A stretch of DNA of 64,000 nt from Lamellibrachia columna (Eukaryota; Annelida; Polychaeta; Sabellida; Siboglinidae), in the NCBI GenBank assembly GCA_963662155.1, contig OY759268.1, forward strand, positions 10,124,935 through 10,188,934. The letters run 5' to 3'. Shown here one piece after another: positions 47,910 to 59,711 of this stretch (position 1 is its first letter; each line of letters begins with the position of its first letter). Position numbers and translations under genes: made by a program. The notes under the pieces were generated by a model. That model was given only the letters and a program-made list of their open reading frames with translations. It ran no database searches and was not told where the DNA came from.

Positions 47910-48589
47910 ATTTTGAAGTGGATTACTACAAGTTTTAAGTATTTTACAGAGTTCTCTCTTTACAGACAGTTTCATGAGTGTGCCAAGATCATATCGGACT
48001 GCTTGTATCGGCAAGTGTGTTGTCGTTGTTACTGTATTCCGGTGTGTACCTGTTGTTGTGACTATATTCCGGTGTGTACCTGTTTTATCACCATGCTAAT
48101 GCGGTCTGCCATGACCACAGCGGCTAGAACAATGTATGCCATGACCACCCTCACTACTGAACTACTCACTTCTGAACGACTGCATTGTCTGCAACCCAGC
48201 AGATCATTTCGTTTGGACAATGTAGTCTGGAGAACTGCCTGCAACGCTGGTGTGGCATTGCACCAGCCCACACTTGGGGGTGTCGTGGAGGAACACCCTT
48301 GCGCCGTCCTATTCATACCATTGTGTCAACAAGACCGACACCTTCTGTCAAGCCGCCTTGCGTCAATGGTGCCAATCTCGTCCACGTAATTATCAAAAAC
48401 TGTGAGGTGAATCCAATTAACATTTGGCTTTGATTAATGCACGATCAATACGAAATAAAGCTACAATTATAAATGAGCACATCGCTGAACACAAATGGGA
48501 TGTGCTTGCCATCACAGATACATGGCTAAGTAAGAATGGTGATGATGCGACATTCGCCGAGGTAACTCCGCTAGGACATATTTTCTAAC

Positions 48590-49150
48590 ATGTTGCTCGT
48601 GCATCTGGTCATGGCGGTGGAGTTGCAATTGTGCATCGCAACACATACAAGACAAAGTTGCAACCGAAGTTGTGTTTTACGACCATGGACCTACTCCGTC
48701 TTCAGATCATTAACCCGCACGGTGCGAAATACAACGTATGGGTTGTCTACCACCCCCTATGTCCAGCAAGTCATCCGGATTAATATCGGAATTTTATGTC
48801 GGCTAGAACACTTATTCACTGAAGCAGCCATATATGTTGTGACCATCATCATTGCAGGGGATTTCAATATACATTTCGACAACGAAACTAAATCAGAACC
48901 ACTTCGCAATCTATTAGAATCGTTCAACCTGTCACAACATATACTTTCGCCAACGCACCATAGTGGTCATATTCTAGATCTGGTGGTTAGTAGTAGTGAT
49001 AACAATTTAAAATCCTCCGTTACAGTTATTCCAAACTCTGTGTCAGATCATCATCGAATTGAAATTGCAGTCAGTATCTTGTCAAGACCTTTTGCGGTGG
49101 GGATGACTGCAAAACGGAATTTCCGGAACACCGACAACGTTGCAATCTGA
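48590..49150 (+). CDS. LINE endonuclease fragment
   Basis: 186-codon frame. Only its second half is in the true frame: VVTIIIAGDFNIHFDNET, LLESFNLSQHILSPTHHSG and SVSDHHRIEIAVSI. GDFN and the SDH motif are catalytic/structural motifs of APE-type endonucleases. The first half of the ORF is out of frame with the real N-terminal part at 48,425-48,590. Confidence 0.75.
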   Translation: MLLVHLVMAVELQLCIATHTRQSCNRSCVLRPWTYSVFRSLTRTVRNTTYGLSTTPYVQQVIRINIGILCRLEHLFTEAAIYVVTIIIAGDFNIHFDNETKSEPLRNLLESFNLSQHILSPTHHSGHILDLVVSSSDNNLKSSVTVIPNSVSDHHRIEIAVSILSRPFAVGMTAKRNFRNTDNVAI

Positions 49151-49633
49151 AATAGAGTTTGTTTGTGTAGATATGACAACCAAGCCTGGTACGATGCGGA
49201 TATAACAGACGCCCGCGAAAGGAGACGCAAACTAGAAAATCTGTGGAGGAGGACCAAGCTAGAGGTTTAGTTGTCAGTTGCATGTTAATTCATGTGATGA
49301 GTGTTCTGCCTTGATAATGGAAAGAAAAATGGGATATTTTCAAGAACGTTTGGAATACTCTGACAACAAAAGTATGTTTCGTATTCTGCGATCGCTGAAT
49401 GATAACATAGACTCTATTGTTCCTATCGTCACATGCATTACAAACGTGAATGCAGTTATGCCTGGGCTGCTTAAGCAGGCAATTGTTCGGCCATTGCTAA
49501 AGAAACCATCACTCGATCAGGACACACTGATCAACTACCGTCCAGTTGGCAATCTAAATCATGTATCCAAAGTCATCGAGAAAGTTATTGCCCGAAGGAT
49601 CATCTGTCATATTTCCGATCAGCGAATGCAGGA

Positions 49634-50104
49634 TTGTTTCCAATCAGCATACCGGAAAAAAATCATTCAACTGAAACCGCATTGTTATGTGTTACAAATG
49701 CCATGAAAGTCGCGATGGATAACAGACAAGGTACAGCACTTGTGCTCATCGACTTTAGTGCCGCCTTTGATACCATCAACCACAAGATAATGATTCAGGG
49801 GCTACGCTTGCGTTATGGCATTGTGGACAAGGCGCTTGGCTGGTTGCAATCTTATTTGCAGAATCGGACTCAGCGAGTAGTCATTCGGGATGCGTCATCG
49901 AACACAACATGTTTGATATCGGGTGTCCCGCAGGGTTCGGTGCTTGGACTATTGCTATTCTCGCTGTACGTCCAACCCATCGGCGATATAATCAGAGCGT
50001 ATGGACTTTCATTTCATCATTACGCGGATGATCTGCAATTGTACTGTCACTTTGCCCTAACCTCGCCACGCCTCTTTTGTGCATTCTTCACTGGCTCCAT
50101 GTAG
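49634..50104 (+). CDS. LINE reverse transcriptase fragment
   Basis: 156 codons: [58 protein letters not shown] and FHHYADDLQLYCHF (catalytic YADD). It ends in deletion-derived codons. The preceding frame 49,278-49,706 encodes the RT start (PLLKKPSLDQDTLINYRPVG, then SKVIEKVIARRI), one frameshift away. Confidence 0.85.
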   Translation: MFPISIPEKNHSTETALLCVTNAMKVAMDNRQGTALVLIDFSAAFDTINHKIMIQGLRLRYGIVDKALGWLQSYLQNRTQRVVIRDASSNTTCLISGVPQGSVLGLLLFSLYVQPIGDIIRAYGLSFHHYADDLQLYCHFALTSPRLFCAFFTGSM

Positions 50105-50424
50105 CGTGCAGAATCGAGTTTAAGCTCTTAGTGTTTACATATAGAGCTGTGCATGGTGATGCGCCGAAATACCTATGTGATCTCGTATGCCCGTATACAC
50201 CAACAAGAGTCTTGCGCTGTGCTAACAATAACATGTTAACTGTTCAGCGGAATCATGTCAAAGCTGGAGACTGTTCTTTTACAGTCGCTGCGACGACTCT
50301 GTGGAACACTCTGCCAATTTACATTAAAATGTCAGACACCTTCTCCACTTTCAAGGCACGCCTAAAACTCACTTTTATAAACTCTCTTTCTAATTTCTAC
50401 ATTATAGTTCCTGCATTGATATAG
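50077..50424 (+). CDS. LINE ORF2 C-terminus
   Basis: 115 codons with the typical C-terminal signature: ILHWLHVACRIEFKLLVFTY, HGDAPKYLCDLV, TRVLRCANNN and LWNTLPIYIKMSDTFSTFKA. The stop is followed by a short AT-rich 3' region and (TA)n. Confidence 0.82.
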   Translation: MCILHWLHVACRIEFKLLVFTYRAVHGDAPKYLCDLVCPYTPTRVLRCANNNMLTVQRNHVKAGDCSFTVAATTLWNTLPIYIKMSDTFSTFKARLKLTFINSLSNFYIIVPALI

Positions 50425-50493
50425 TTATATTATAATTATCAACTTATTTACATGTTTATTTGTTATAGTGTAACTACTTATACATTAGTTAAG

Positions 50494-50668
<175 letters not shown>

Positions 50669-50744
50669 AAATGATGATTGGATGGCATCAGTTAAAACGA
50701 ATGATATGGCCGACTATATGGATGTCTAAAGGTGTTCTAGAAGA

Positions 50745-52195
50745 ATTTAACAAGATTTAACAAGATTTACCATCCAAGCCAAAGGCCCAGATGGCAAGTG
50801 GACAAAGAAGCCGTTGGCTTATCGAGAGTCCAACAATGTTCATCTACTTATAACCCGCCCTCCTTATATATGAATCAACCTTGTTTTTAAACATATTCAC
50901 GCTGCTAGCAGTTACACAATCTGTAGACAATTTGTTCCATTCATTTATTGTCCTCTGTGAGAACCAGTGCTTCCTGATGTCCAATCTACATTGATCCTTT
51001 ACTAATTTTACCTCATGTCCTCTAGTTCTGCTATCCTTCTTGAGTGAGAAAAACATATTGCTATCAATATTTTCATGCCCATTCAATATCTTAAAAAACT
51101 TCAATCTGATCTCCTCTTAACCTCCTTGTCTCTAGAGTTGTTAAACCACATTCTTGCAGGCGTTCTTCATAACTAAGGTCTCTCAGTTCTGGAATAATTT
51201 TAGTTGCTCTCCTTTGTATGCGTTCAAGCGTATCTATATCCTTCTTACGATATGGTCTCCATGCTTGTATACAGTATTCTAAATGAGGTCTAACTATTGC
51301 TTTATAAAGATGTATAATTAACTTTTTTCCCTTGTATGTTATGTTTCTTCTAATCAATCCAATAATTTGATTACCCTTTGAAGCTGCAATACCACACTGC
51401 TCTGAAACTTTCATATCAGCGCTAATTGTAACTCCTAAGTCCTTTTCTTTTACAGTAGTACCCAGAACAGTATCTCCCATTTTATAGTTTACATTCAAGT
51501 TCCCATGTCCTGTATGTAGGCATTTACATTTCCCTTTCTAAACAGTTTTGTGTCATCCGCAAATTTCAGTACGTTACTTTTTATACTGCCGTCCAAATCA
51601 TTGATATATATTAAGAATAATATAGGTCCTAATACTGATCCTTGAGGTACCCCACTCAAAACCGATTTCCAATTTGAAACTTCTCCATCTACTACAACTC
51701 GTTGTCTTCTGTCAGTCAGCCATTGTTATATCCAGTCAGTTATGCTATCCCCGATACCATGGGCTTTTAATTTAAGTAGTAATCTTCGATGTGGCACTTT
51801 GTCAAAAGCTTTCTGAAAATCTAAGTAGATAATATCTACTGGCGATCCCACATCTATCCACTTAGTGATTTCTTCCAAAAAAACATAACATATTTGTTAA
51901 GCATGACCTCGCTTTAAGGAATCCATGTTGAAATGAATTTAATAATTTATGCTTAACGAGAAAGTCCACCATATGGTATTTAATTAACCTTTCTAATAAT
52001 TTACAAATCACTGACGTTAAACTCACTGGTCTGTAATTATCTGACTTATTTCTCGAACCCTTTTTAAATAATGGTATGATGTTTGCTTCTTTCCATTCAA
52101 ACTAAACAACTCCCTCTTTTAATGACAAGTTGAATACTCTTGCAAGTGGTATACTGATTTGTTCTACTGTTTCCATTAGTAATTAGACGGAATTC
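50745..52195 (-). mobile_element. CR1-like LINE, 5'-truncated, copy at 50.7k
   Basis: 3' end with aacaagattt twice (50,749-50,768), as in the 13.4k copy. ORF pieces on minus: C-terminus 50,844-51,104, RT end 51,091-51,498, and further RT codons with SGVPQGS and LDFQKAFD between 51,600 and 51,850. A deletion of about 100 bases at 51,535 removes part of the RT after FADD. The 5' end lies near 52,195 in the segment before the RT. About 97% identical to the 13.4k copy by eye. Confidence 0.9.
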
Positions 52196-52232
52196 AGGCA
52201 GTCGTATAATTTTTGTTATGGAATATATTAAT

Positions 52233-53106
52233 CAGACCTGGTGCCGAAGTACTCGGTACTCGTGTACTCTAGTACATATTTTAAATGCTCGTACTCGTAC
52301 CCGTGTTCAATGTACTCAACTTTTACGAGTACATTACGAATACATCTGATTACTTTCTCAATATAATATTGCGATAATATAAACATTATTATTTTATTAA
52401 ATCATTAACAACTACAACAATAATAAAAAAATACGTTAGCAAATTGTATTACCTGTGTATCAATAAAATACAAATAATTTTTTTCTTGCATCCATCTCAG
52501 CTGAGTTATATATGGGTTATTCATCAGTCAGCCACAAAATGCCTTCGTTGCGTTCACAAGTGACTGTGCTAAGTACTGCTAGCTAAGTCTTCTGAAGAAG
52601 AAGTTTGGTGACTCACGTCAGACAGAATGCAACAGTATTGTATGATGCCAATTAGTAGTGTGGTTAAAGTACAAAGGGGATATTGAGCCCTGGACATTGG
52701 CAGGTGCTAATCCACCCTCTCAGCAAACATTTGTTGTGGACTGGACTTATGGTCACTGCCAGCCACAACATGCCTAACAGTGTTCACTCATTCATATATC
52801 ATATATATTTAATGGTTATATTTCTTTTTTCTTTTTTCTTGTTATGTTGTGCTTTTAAATGTATTTTGAATTTTGTTTCAATTTAAATACATTTTAGCCA
52901 TCCATACCCTGTGCATTTGCATTTGAATGCGAATCGCACCTTTGAATGGAATGCAACCCCGAGTTTGGTCCAAAACATAAAGAGGTGTTTTACAGTTTTT
53001 CTCATAAAAAGTATGATAAACTCGTGGAAATGTACTCGTACTCAGCTTTGAGCGTTGTACTAATACTAGTACTTTACTCATGAAAATGTACTCGGTACCA
53101 GGTCTG
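52233..53106. mobile_element. hAT-like MITE with GTACTC-rich inverted termini, copy 2
   Basis: Left end cagacctggtgccgaagtac and right end, inverted, cagacctggtaccgagtaca form terminal inverted repeats. The inner termini are strings of gtactcgtactc type. Flanks are atattaat (52,225-52,232) and gtattaat (53,107-53,114), an 8-bp target duplication with one change; the other copy has the unchanged atattaat. An 8-bp duplication with C-A-G termini is typical of hAT elements. About 870 bases, no transposase. Confidence 0.78.
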
Positions 53107-53123
53107 GTATTAATATATGCAAT

Positions 53124-53475
53124 ATGACCAATGATTCAAGCATGACGCCGCAACATATTTTAAACGACAGCTTGTCGTTGACGACGAACAATACAACACA
53201 CCGAAGGGATTCGACTAGCATTGCCATCATTCTTCTAAATGCGCTAGAGTTGCCGGGCAATTTGCTTGTTTTTGCGGTTTATGTCCGAAAGATGACAACG
53301 TCGATAAGAGTGTACATGTTTGCACTGGCCGTCGCCGATTCATTGGTCTGTGTTTGCGCTGTTCTTGTCTTGTCCCGTATTATTACTTATTTATGTGTTT
53401 CTTATGGTGTTTGTATCGATCGTTCGTCTTTTGGCTGTTAAACGCCCACACGCGGTCTGAATGAAGAGGACCGGG
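53124..53475 (+). pseudogene. GPCR-C2 pseudogene (N-terminus, TM1, TM2, scar, end of TM3)
   Basis: 105-codon frame from 53,124: MTNDSSMTPQHILNDSLSL, NNTT glycosylation site, then LPGNLLVFAVYVRKMTTS (TM1) and MFALAVADSLVCVCAV (TM2). The sequence then jumps to SRIITYLCV and, one base out of frame, [20 protein letters not shown] plus stop, the TM3 end. The same scar as in GPCR-C1, but the N-terminal frame is better kept here. Only about a quarter of a receptor remains. The hAT-like MITE ends 17 bases before the ATG and may have removed its promoter context. Confidence 0.88.
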
Positions 53476-53575
53476 CATATATTTTATTTAGTATATGTTC
53501 AAACAAAGTGAAGTTGGAATTCATTGGAATATTTCAAAGAATAAAACACACACACGCACAAATATATATATTTAA
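53463..53575 (+). repeat. R2 fragment (copy 5) and short (CA)n
   Basis: agaggaccgggcatatattt onward matches 7,475-7,550, directly joined to the GPCR-C2 stop. A short cacacacacg run follows at 53,547. Confidence 0.65.
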
Positions 53576-54130
53576 CATCGTAGCTTTTGCAAAATTGTGC
53601 GTATAACAAACACCATGCCTAACCTATGAGCCCATGTTACTAACCTTTTAAACCACCATAGCGTTGTCATTAAGTACCAGTTAATTCATGTTTCTAGTAC
53701 CATCCATTACAATAGAAGGGAAATTATGAAGTAAAATATTTAAGAGCCATATTATTTCCAATCATTTCAATCAGTTATCAATCCAATCAGTCATTTATTT
53801 AATAAAAAAAACAGCACAGCAATATACATCAGGTCAACACTACAATAACAAGTGTAGTAATACTACTAGATTACAATAGTATATAAACTACAACTACACA
53901 TTTCATGCAGAGTGCAAAGTTCAGAGGGGTAGTACACATACCTATTTCCAGCACTTTGAACAAAGTTGTTCGTGAATGCAGATATCCTGCATCAAAAACT
54001 ACTTGCACAGTCAATGCGCGTACAGCAAGCATGAAACTAGAAAAACATTTCTGTGCAAAATGCTAAATGCCATGTAACAAGAAAGAATACAAAACTACAA
54101 AACTGGCTTTTCTTTAATCAGCCCGTAATT
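53576..54130. repeat. Duplicated non-coding block R8, copy 3
   Basis: Near-identical to 26,985-27,470, diverged from 8,600-9,060. The region 54,131-54,673 is the 3' flank of GPCR-A3, sharing agcgcggtctttgactactt-type matches with 10,030 and 29,020. Confidence 0.72.
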
Positions 54131-54673
54131 AAACAAAATAAACTGTATGAAATGTACTGCAATATATTTAAGTTGCACACGGTTTGTTCTTCAACTTTGT
54201 TGTATATAAGTAGAATTGCCTGAGTAGAACAAATATTACATGTCCCATTAAGACTCGTTTCTTTGTATGTTATATAATTTTCATCCAACAAATCACCACA
54301 AGTTATATGTCCGAAATATTCATACTTGCATTCAATTCTGCATCACCAAGCTTAATATCAATCAAAGTACATTAACTGAGACTTTACTATATTACACTTA
54401 AAGAGTATATCATTGTCGATGTGAATATGTTAATATTAACAGCGCGGTCTTTGACTACTTTAGAACAACACACATTCTAAATGTACTCGCAATAATATAC
54501 AATTCACTTGACATCATACGTAACAAAAGGTTACCATTAAATAATCCAAAAACATCTTCTCCGGAATCGCCTTCGAGTTCGGCCTTACTTTGAAACGCCA
54601 GTCCATGTATCTTTATAAATTAAACGTTTCACGCATGTCATGAATTCGGATACTGTCGCCGAGGAGTAAACGT

Positions 54674-55957
54674 TCATTGGCAACAATCGAACAGTTTACC
54701 GCGCATCTGTCGGTAGAACTGACGCACGTCTTTCCGGAATATGGCGCTGGCGACGCCGTAGATGAACGGGTTGACAACAGAGTTGACAACTATTAATCGC
54801 TGCAATCCTACTGGAATGGGAATAGCCAGTTTAATCAACGACCCTGGCAGCCAGCAGAACACGAATACAATCGTGATGATGAATAGCAACGCAACATTTG
54901 CACTGGTCTTTGTCTGTTTCGCAACTGTTTTGTTTGTAGTCGTCAGAGGAGCTGATGTCCCTGCACCAGGAATGGTCGTCCGGCTGCTCGCACTAACCGA
55001 CGTTTCTTCAACTTTTGTAAACACATTCGAAGGCCCCAGACCAATCGGATGGGCAACGTCCTCCGCTGCTTTGATTACTTTCACTTCCATGGTAACATTA
55101 GAAGATCCCAGATCAACGACACATACAGCGTCCTCAGCAGATCTAACATGTTTCATTTTCGTTGTCATATTTGAAGATCCTGCATTTGGTTGCTGGCTCT
55201 GCGCGAACATACGTGAAGACCCCGGTTTAGACGGGCCTGAGTCGTGAATAGATGTCCCGTGTAAGACAGCGATCTGGTTTCGCGAGGCTCGTGCCCTCAC
55301 TAGCAGCGTAACCGCCATCAATATATAAAAAGTCGCCATTGCGGAGATGCACAATAGGGCCACACATACGGTATACACTCGTTTGAACTGGTCGAATATA
55401 TAAAGCTTCGCAACAGTATTCACTGATGTGCCTATAACGGCAATCACAGCAATGATAATCAAAGCCTTTATCGCTCGCTGTGCGTTCACGTTGAACGAGT
55501 GTGGACGTCTGACTGCCATAAAACGCTCGATCGACACAAACACCAGAAGAAAAGATGAGAACAAGATCGACAGATTGATGACATAGAGAATAGCCTCCTT
55601 TTTCACCAAGCCTTCCTGCGTTGCACTAAGGACTATTCCACATATACAGACGGCCGAATCAGCGACGGCCAGTGCAAACATGTACACTCTCGTCGATGTT
55701 GTCATCTTTCGGACATAAACTGCTATTACAAGCAGATTGCCCGGCAATCCCAGCAAACAGAGGAGGAAGACAACATTAACAACATCCTCTGTATATGTTG
55801 ATTTACCGGAATCGAATGTAACATTTAAGACATTCTGCAGACAACTTGTGCAGTTGGTCACGTTGGATGTATTCACCGACTCCATGTTGACAGCAAGCTC
55901 GCAAATGAAGAATACACTGCGCGGATTGTAAAGCCATTGGCCAATTACCTGTAACAT
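54674..55957 (-). CDS. GPCR-A3: intronless class A GPCR
   Basis: 427 codons, roughly 80% identical to A1 and A2, the oldest branch of the three. Landmarks: N-glycosylation sites NTS, NVT, NCT and NVT; LPGN in TM1 (N74); LAVADSAVCICG in TM2; SIERFMAV after TM3; FVFCWLP (368-371); NSVVNPFIYG in TM7; Cys pair before the terminal Gln. It is two residues shorter at the start of the third-loop repeat region, yet the three 24-residue repeats keep exact spacing (260, 284, 308). It also lacks Cys 3.25, Trp 4.50 and a TM5 Pro, so these losses are ancestral. The likelier start is Met25 (ATG at 55,885; tgtcaacATGg). Full-length frame across a long divergence supports function. Confidence 0.92.
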   Translation of the reverse strand: MLQVIGQWLYNPRSVFFICELAVNMESVNTSNVTNCTSCLQNVLNVTFDSGKSTYTEDVVNVVFLLCLLGLPGNLLVIAVYVRKMTTSTRVYMFALAVADSAVCICGIVLSATQEGLVKKEAILYVINLSILFSSFLLVFVSIERFMAVRRPHSFNVNAQRAIKALIIIAVIAVIGTSVNTVAKLYIFDQFKRVYTVCVALLCISAMATFYILMAVTLLVRARASRNQIAVLHGTSIHDSGPSKPGSSRMFAQSQQPNAGSSNMTTKMKHVRSAEDAVCVVDLGSSNVTMEVKVIKAAEDVAHPIGLGPSNVFTKVEETSVSASSRTTIPGAGTSAPLTTTNKTVAKQTKTSANVALLFIITIVFVFCWLPGSLIKLAIPIPVGLQRLIVVNSVVNPFIYGVASAIFRKDVRQFYRQMRGKLFDCCQ

Positions 55958-56850
55958 CCTTAGTTAATATGAAGCCTCTACACGCGATACAGCTTATAAT
56001 AATATGTAGACTTCCCAGAGCGCATGGCATTTCATCACCCCTACTGAAGCTACATAAAGTCTGTCCAAAATGCAAGATCAAGGCAAAATATTATTGCACA
56101 CGTCCAAGCGCATATTCAAGCGCACATGAAATTTACGATAATTTATCGGTAGCGTGTGTGTCATTTTGAATAATTATGTGCAGGTGGTAAGATACTTACT
56201 GTATCATGTCTGCGTTTCATCGGTTAATGAAATCCAGAATGGACTGCAGTTGGCTGCTCAATGACGTTGTAACAGGCAGTCCGTATTAACGCCGAATTTG
56301 TGCATGTTTTCATAACAACTATTTCCAACAAAACAGCACGAAAGGACAGTGGATTAGTCGGGTCTTGTCACATGTTTATGTGCTGCGAAGTGCATAATAC
56401 CTGTTAGTCCCTAAACTACATGTTACACGGGTGCATAATCGATAGTTTAACTCCCAAGGGATCGACTAACGCCTGTTGTATCGAAGCGTATACGTAGGTA
56501 TGTGTGAACGTTGTTCAACGACTACTTTTGTTCAAATAAATGTTTCGTTGTGGTTTCAAGAACTGTTCGACAAATATATTTATTTATGTGTGAAATGTTG
56601 CCACCTGGTGGCGTCGACGTGATCGAATGAAATTGATGAAGTTCATGAATAAATTAATGAAGTTTATTTCAACGCAAAGAAGCAAAGCAGAACATTACGT
56701 TCGAGTTAGTAATGTCATATTATATTTTTTAAAGGCCAAGAAGGACGTATATTATTAATAATACTTGCCCTATCGGCATACTTGCGATATTACATATTCA
56801 CTGTATAAACTATAGCATGCATGAGTTAAACTATCGAGTATGATATATCA
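55958..56850 (-). promoter_or_regulatory. Conserved upstream region of GPCR-A3
   Basis: Matches 11,547-12,389 and 30,521-31,380 (acgataatttatcggtagcg at 56,135). The TATA-like element of A1/A2 is degraded here (TATGAAAA). CTCF-like site at 56,600-56,613. Confidence 0.4.
56600..56613 (+). promoter_or_regulatory. CTCF-like motif between GPCR-A3 and GPCR-B3
   Basis: GCCACCTGGTGGCG, one base different from the other two modules and still within the tolerated CTCF core, at the same distance (about 645 bases) from the receptor ORF. Confidence 0.4.
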
Positions 56851-56854
56851 TCCC

Positions 56855-57095
56855 GTGTTCAAAGAGAACTTTACTGTTGTCGTCCTTCCACTTCGTTAAT
56901 ATTTCGCAAGTGTTTCGTGACACTACCACAACAAATATTCCAATGAACTTTTAGTATACGTTATAAACTAGTGTTATAAATAATGTTCTAAATTCACATC
57001 TTTTGAAATTCTATTAAGCAAAAATATATGCTCGGTCCTTAAAGCGGGCCGGTATGCACTGGCAGCTACAGGTCGACGCATGCTGCTTCTATAAT
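56855..57095 (-). repeat. Dispersed repeat R2, inverted copy 6
   Basis: Reverse complement of the left half of R2 (agcatatatttttgc, cacttgcgaaatat). In modules 1 and 2 R2 is in the plus orientation at this position, so it has been inverted or was inserted independently. Confidence 0.7.
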
Positions 57096-57330
<235 letters not shown>

Positions 57331-57410
57331 TGTGAATAATCGATATATTGACTTATGCATTCTACTGTGCACGCTATGATTATGTCGTATGTATATTGAT
57401 ATAAGTTCCG

Positions 57411-57640
57411 TTTTCTCTTCAGCCATTTGTCGTTTTCCGTCGCGTCGCGGAGGCAGTTCGTGAATTGTCGTGATGCCCTATTTCTCGAAAGTGACGTCAA
57501 ACCTCTGCCGAGCGAAGTTTGTGACGTTCGTTTTCATGGATCCACTCTCCTTTCGATACATACACATTGTGTGTGATCGACTAACAGCGAGCAGTCGACA
57601 TGGATACAACTAACACTTCATACTGGACCAACGATATATA
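57411..57640 (+). pseudogene. GPCR-B3 remnant (leader plus about 12 codons)
   Basis: Leader with pyrimidine tract and CAG (ttttctcttcag at 57,411), CRE TGACGTCA at 57,492-57,499 and ATG at 57,600 opening MDTTNTSYWTND. This matches GPCR-B2 up to Asp12, after which the sequence joins a block shared with 35,921-35,980. The receptor is lost. The join is followed by a perfect donor-like gggtaagt at 57,704. Confidence 0.8.
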
Positions 57641-57708
57641 CGAAATATTATGCGGCAAGAATGGGTCGTATAGACACCGTGTGTGCGATTAAAGAATTTG
57701 GACCGGGT

Positions 57709-58160
57709 AAGTAGGAGTCAACTGATGAACTGGGTAGCGATGTCTTCCACGGTCACATGTTTTTTCTCATCATGCAAAACAAACACTTTCTTTGATCGAT
57801 CTGGTTAACTAGGCATTTGTACGAGTGCGTGCGTGGCTGCGTACGTCATGTATAATATTCCCTACGTCCCCATTTCCTAATCCAACTAGCAACGAAACAA
57901 TGTACCCAATTAAGAAATCCATTGAATTGACCCGGTCCAATATAACATAACAGTTTTTTCCAATATACAGGAACGGTCGTCTATATTGGACTGGTATGTC
58001 ATAGTAAAAATTTATAATTTTCCTCCTAATGCCTGGTCGAACCTTTGCCATATTGTGCCTATTGGTGCCTATTGGTGCCTATTGGTGCCTATCACTGACG
58101 AGTTCCAAGTGAATTAGCGGAAAGCGCAACATTGATAGTGTCCTTTGATATACCGAGTTC
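57709..58160 (-). repeat. Block R5, copy 4, with the most complete short ORF
   Basis: Minus ORF 58,051-57,809 (80 codons): MAKVRPGIRRKIINFYYDIP, VQYRRPFLYIGK, then hydrophobic FLIGYIVSLLVGLGN, then GDVGNIIHDV and RSHARTRTNA. The start and the GN-GDVGN region are conserved in all four R5 copies. Four copies of the 10-bp ggtgcctatt repeat (58,044-58,085, overlapping the ATG side) precede it. It might be a short membrane-protein exon; function unknown. Confidence 0.5.
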
Positions 58161-58376
58161 AAAAGTGGTCCAATACAACTTCAGCTCATCGCGAAACCGG
58201 TTCACCTATGTCCAGATGTGTAGTGTGTGACTAGTTTAAGTAATATGCGCAGAATATTTAATAGAAATATAAATACCTATTTTGTTCAAATCTTCGAAAT
58301 AACATAATTTAGTCGTTAGCTCTGGTAAGAATCAAAATAGTGGATCTACAAAATGGTAAACACGGTGTGGGTCAAT

Positions 58377-58505
58377 GCTGAACATGGACGTGACCTCCAT
58401 CTTCTTGCTGATCATGGGCGTGACTTCCATCCTCTTGCTGATCATGGGCGTGACCTCCATCCTCTTGCTGATCATGGGCGTGACCTCCATCCTCTTGCTG
58501 ATCAC
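58377..58505 (+). repeat. 30-bp minisatellite, four units
   Basis: Units gctgatcatgggcgtgacct plus ccatcctctt, in frame and encoding HGRDLHPLAD repeats in a 123-codon ORF (58,353-58,724). The paralog at 37,664 has one unit. The ORF has no counterpart there, so it is unlikely to be a gene. Confidence 0.93.
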
Positions 58506-58539
58506 ATGACAAAGTTACGACATTTCAGCAATGTAGAAA

Positions 58540-59160
58540 ATCGTGTTTTTTCAGCAATTATATTTTTACTTCAGGTAATGCTTGAACAAGCTTTAACTAC
58601 TTTAATAGTTTGTCTGATAAAAAACGATATGAAAAAGTCGAACAAACGAGCTAGCATGTTGCAATGGATACTAAGTAGGTTTGGCTTTTCGCAAAATTAT
58701 TTTGAAGTGAGACTACAAAAATAAAATGTATTAAGCTCCTTTAATCTGTGTCGACCCGTCGAGAAAGAAGGTTAGCTAGTTCATTGTTGTTAAACCTTTA
58801 ATTAAAACGGTGCGCGCCAAGGAATTAATTTGAACGACACACGCCATATAATACGCTGTTGTATAGTCGTCTGCTGGACCTAATTTAGTAATTATCTCAA
58901 ATGTCAAATTCGTTAGTACAAAATCTGGACTATAATTAACTGAAACAGTGAGAAACATGCTATAATTGGCTATTAAAGACAACGTTAAGCGCTCCATCAA
59001 GCATCAACTAAGTGTGCGTAAAAAGAAAATTACATACTCGAGCCAGGTCATCCCAGGACAATTAGTTCGCAGGGTCTCACATATGACACGTAGTCCGCCA
59101 TACGTTAGTCCGCAGTCTGCAAATACGAAACTTGATTTAGTAATAGTAATCATCATTCTG
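58540..59160 (-). pseudogene. Block R6, copy 3, with decayed exon
   Basis: Minus reading includes [16 protein letters not shown], a stop, [13 protein letters not shown] and, in another frame, FVLTNLTFEIITKLGPADD, matching the open frame at 37,928-38,303. A stop and two indels make this copy dead. Confidence 0.65.
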
Positions 59161-59169
59161 CGCGAGTGA

Positions 59170-59580
<411 letters not shown>

Positions 59581-59711
59581 TAATAACATGCGCTGTCGTC
59601 CACTTTTATGACTTGCTCAAGCCTCAACTGGAACAGTCACTAATAAATGTGAAATTACGCTGATATTAACATTTATTATAATAAATACATTTTAACAAAA
59701 CCTTCTGAAAG

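Larger units (their letters stand above)
47910..50440 (+). mobile_element. L2/Rex-like LINE relic (endonuclease, RT, C-terminus)
   Basis: A second LINE family, GC-richer than its surroundings. APE endonuclease from about 48,425 (LALINARSIRNKATIINEHI, VLAITDTWLS, GHGGGVAIVHR) to about 49,090 (AGDFNIHFD, HILDLVVSSS, SDHHRIEI). The linker and RT follow from about 49,276, and a C-terminal domain ends at 50,424. The frame changes several times, and about 200 residues between the YADD motif and the C-terminal LHWL segment are deleted (join at about 50,060-50,080). The upstream part includes a 30-bp duplication at 48,027-48,086. The RT style ([30 protein letters not shown]) is that of L2/Rex-type elements rather than of the CR1 family here. 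Confidence 0.85.

Noticed and set aside
58353..58724. 123-codon ORF with HGRDLHPLAD repeats as a gene
   Set aside because: Arises from the 30-bp minisatellite; the single-unit paralog at 37.66k has no matching ORF.
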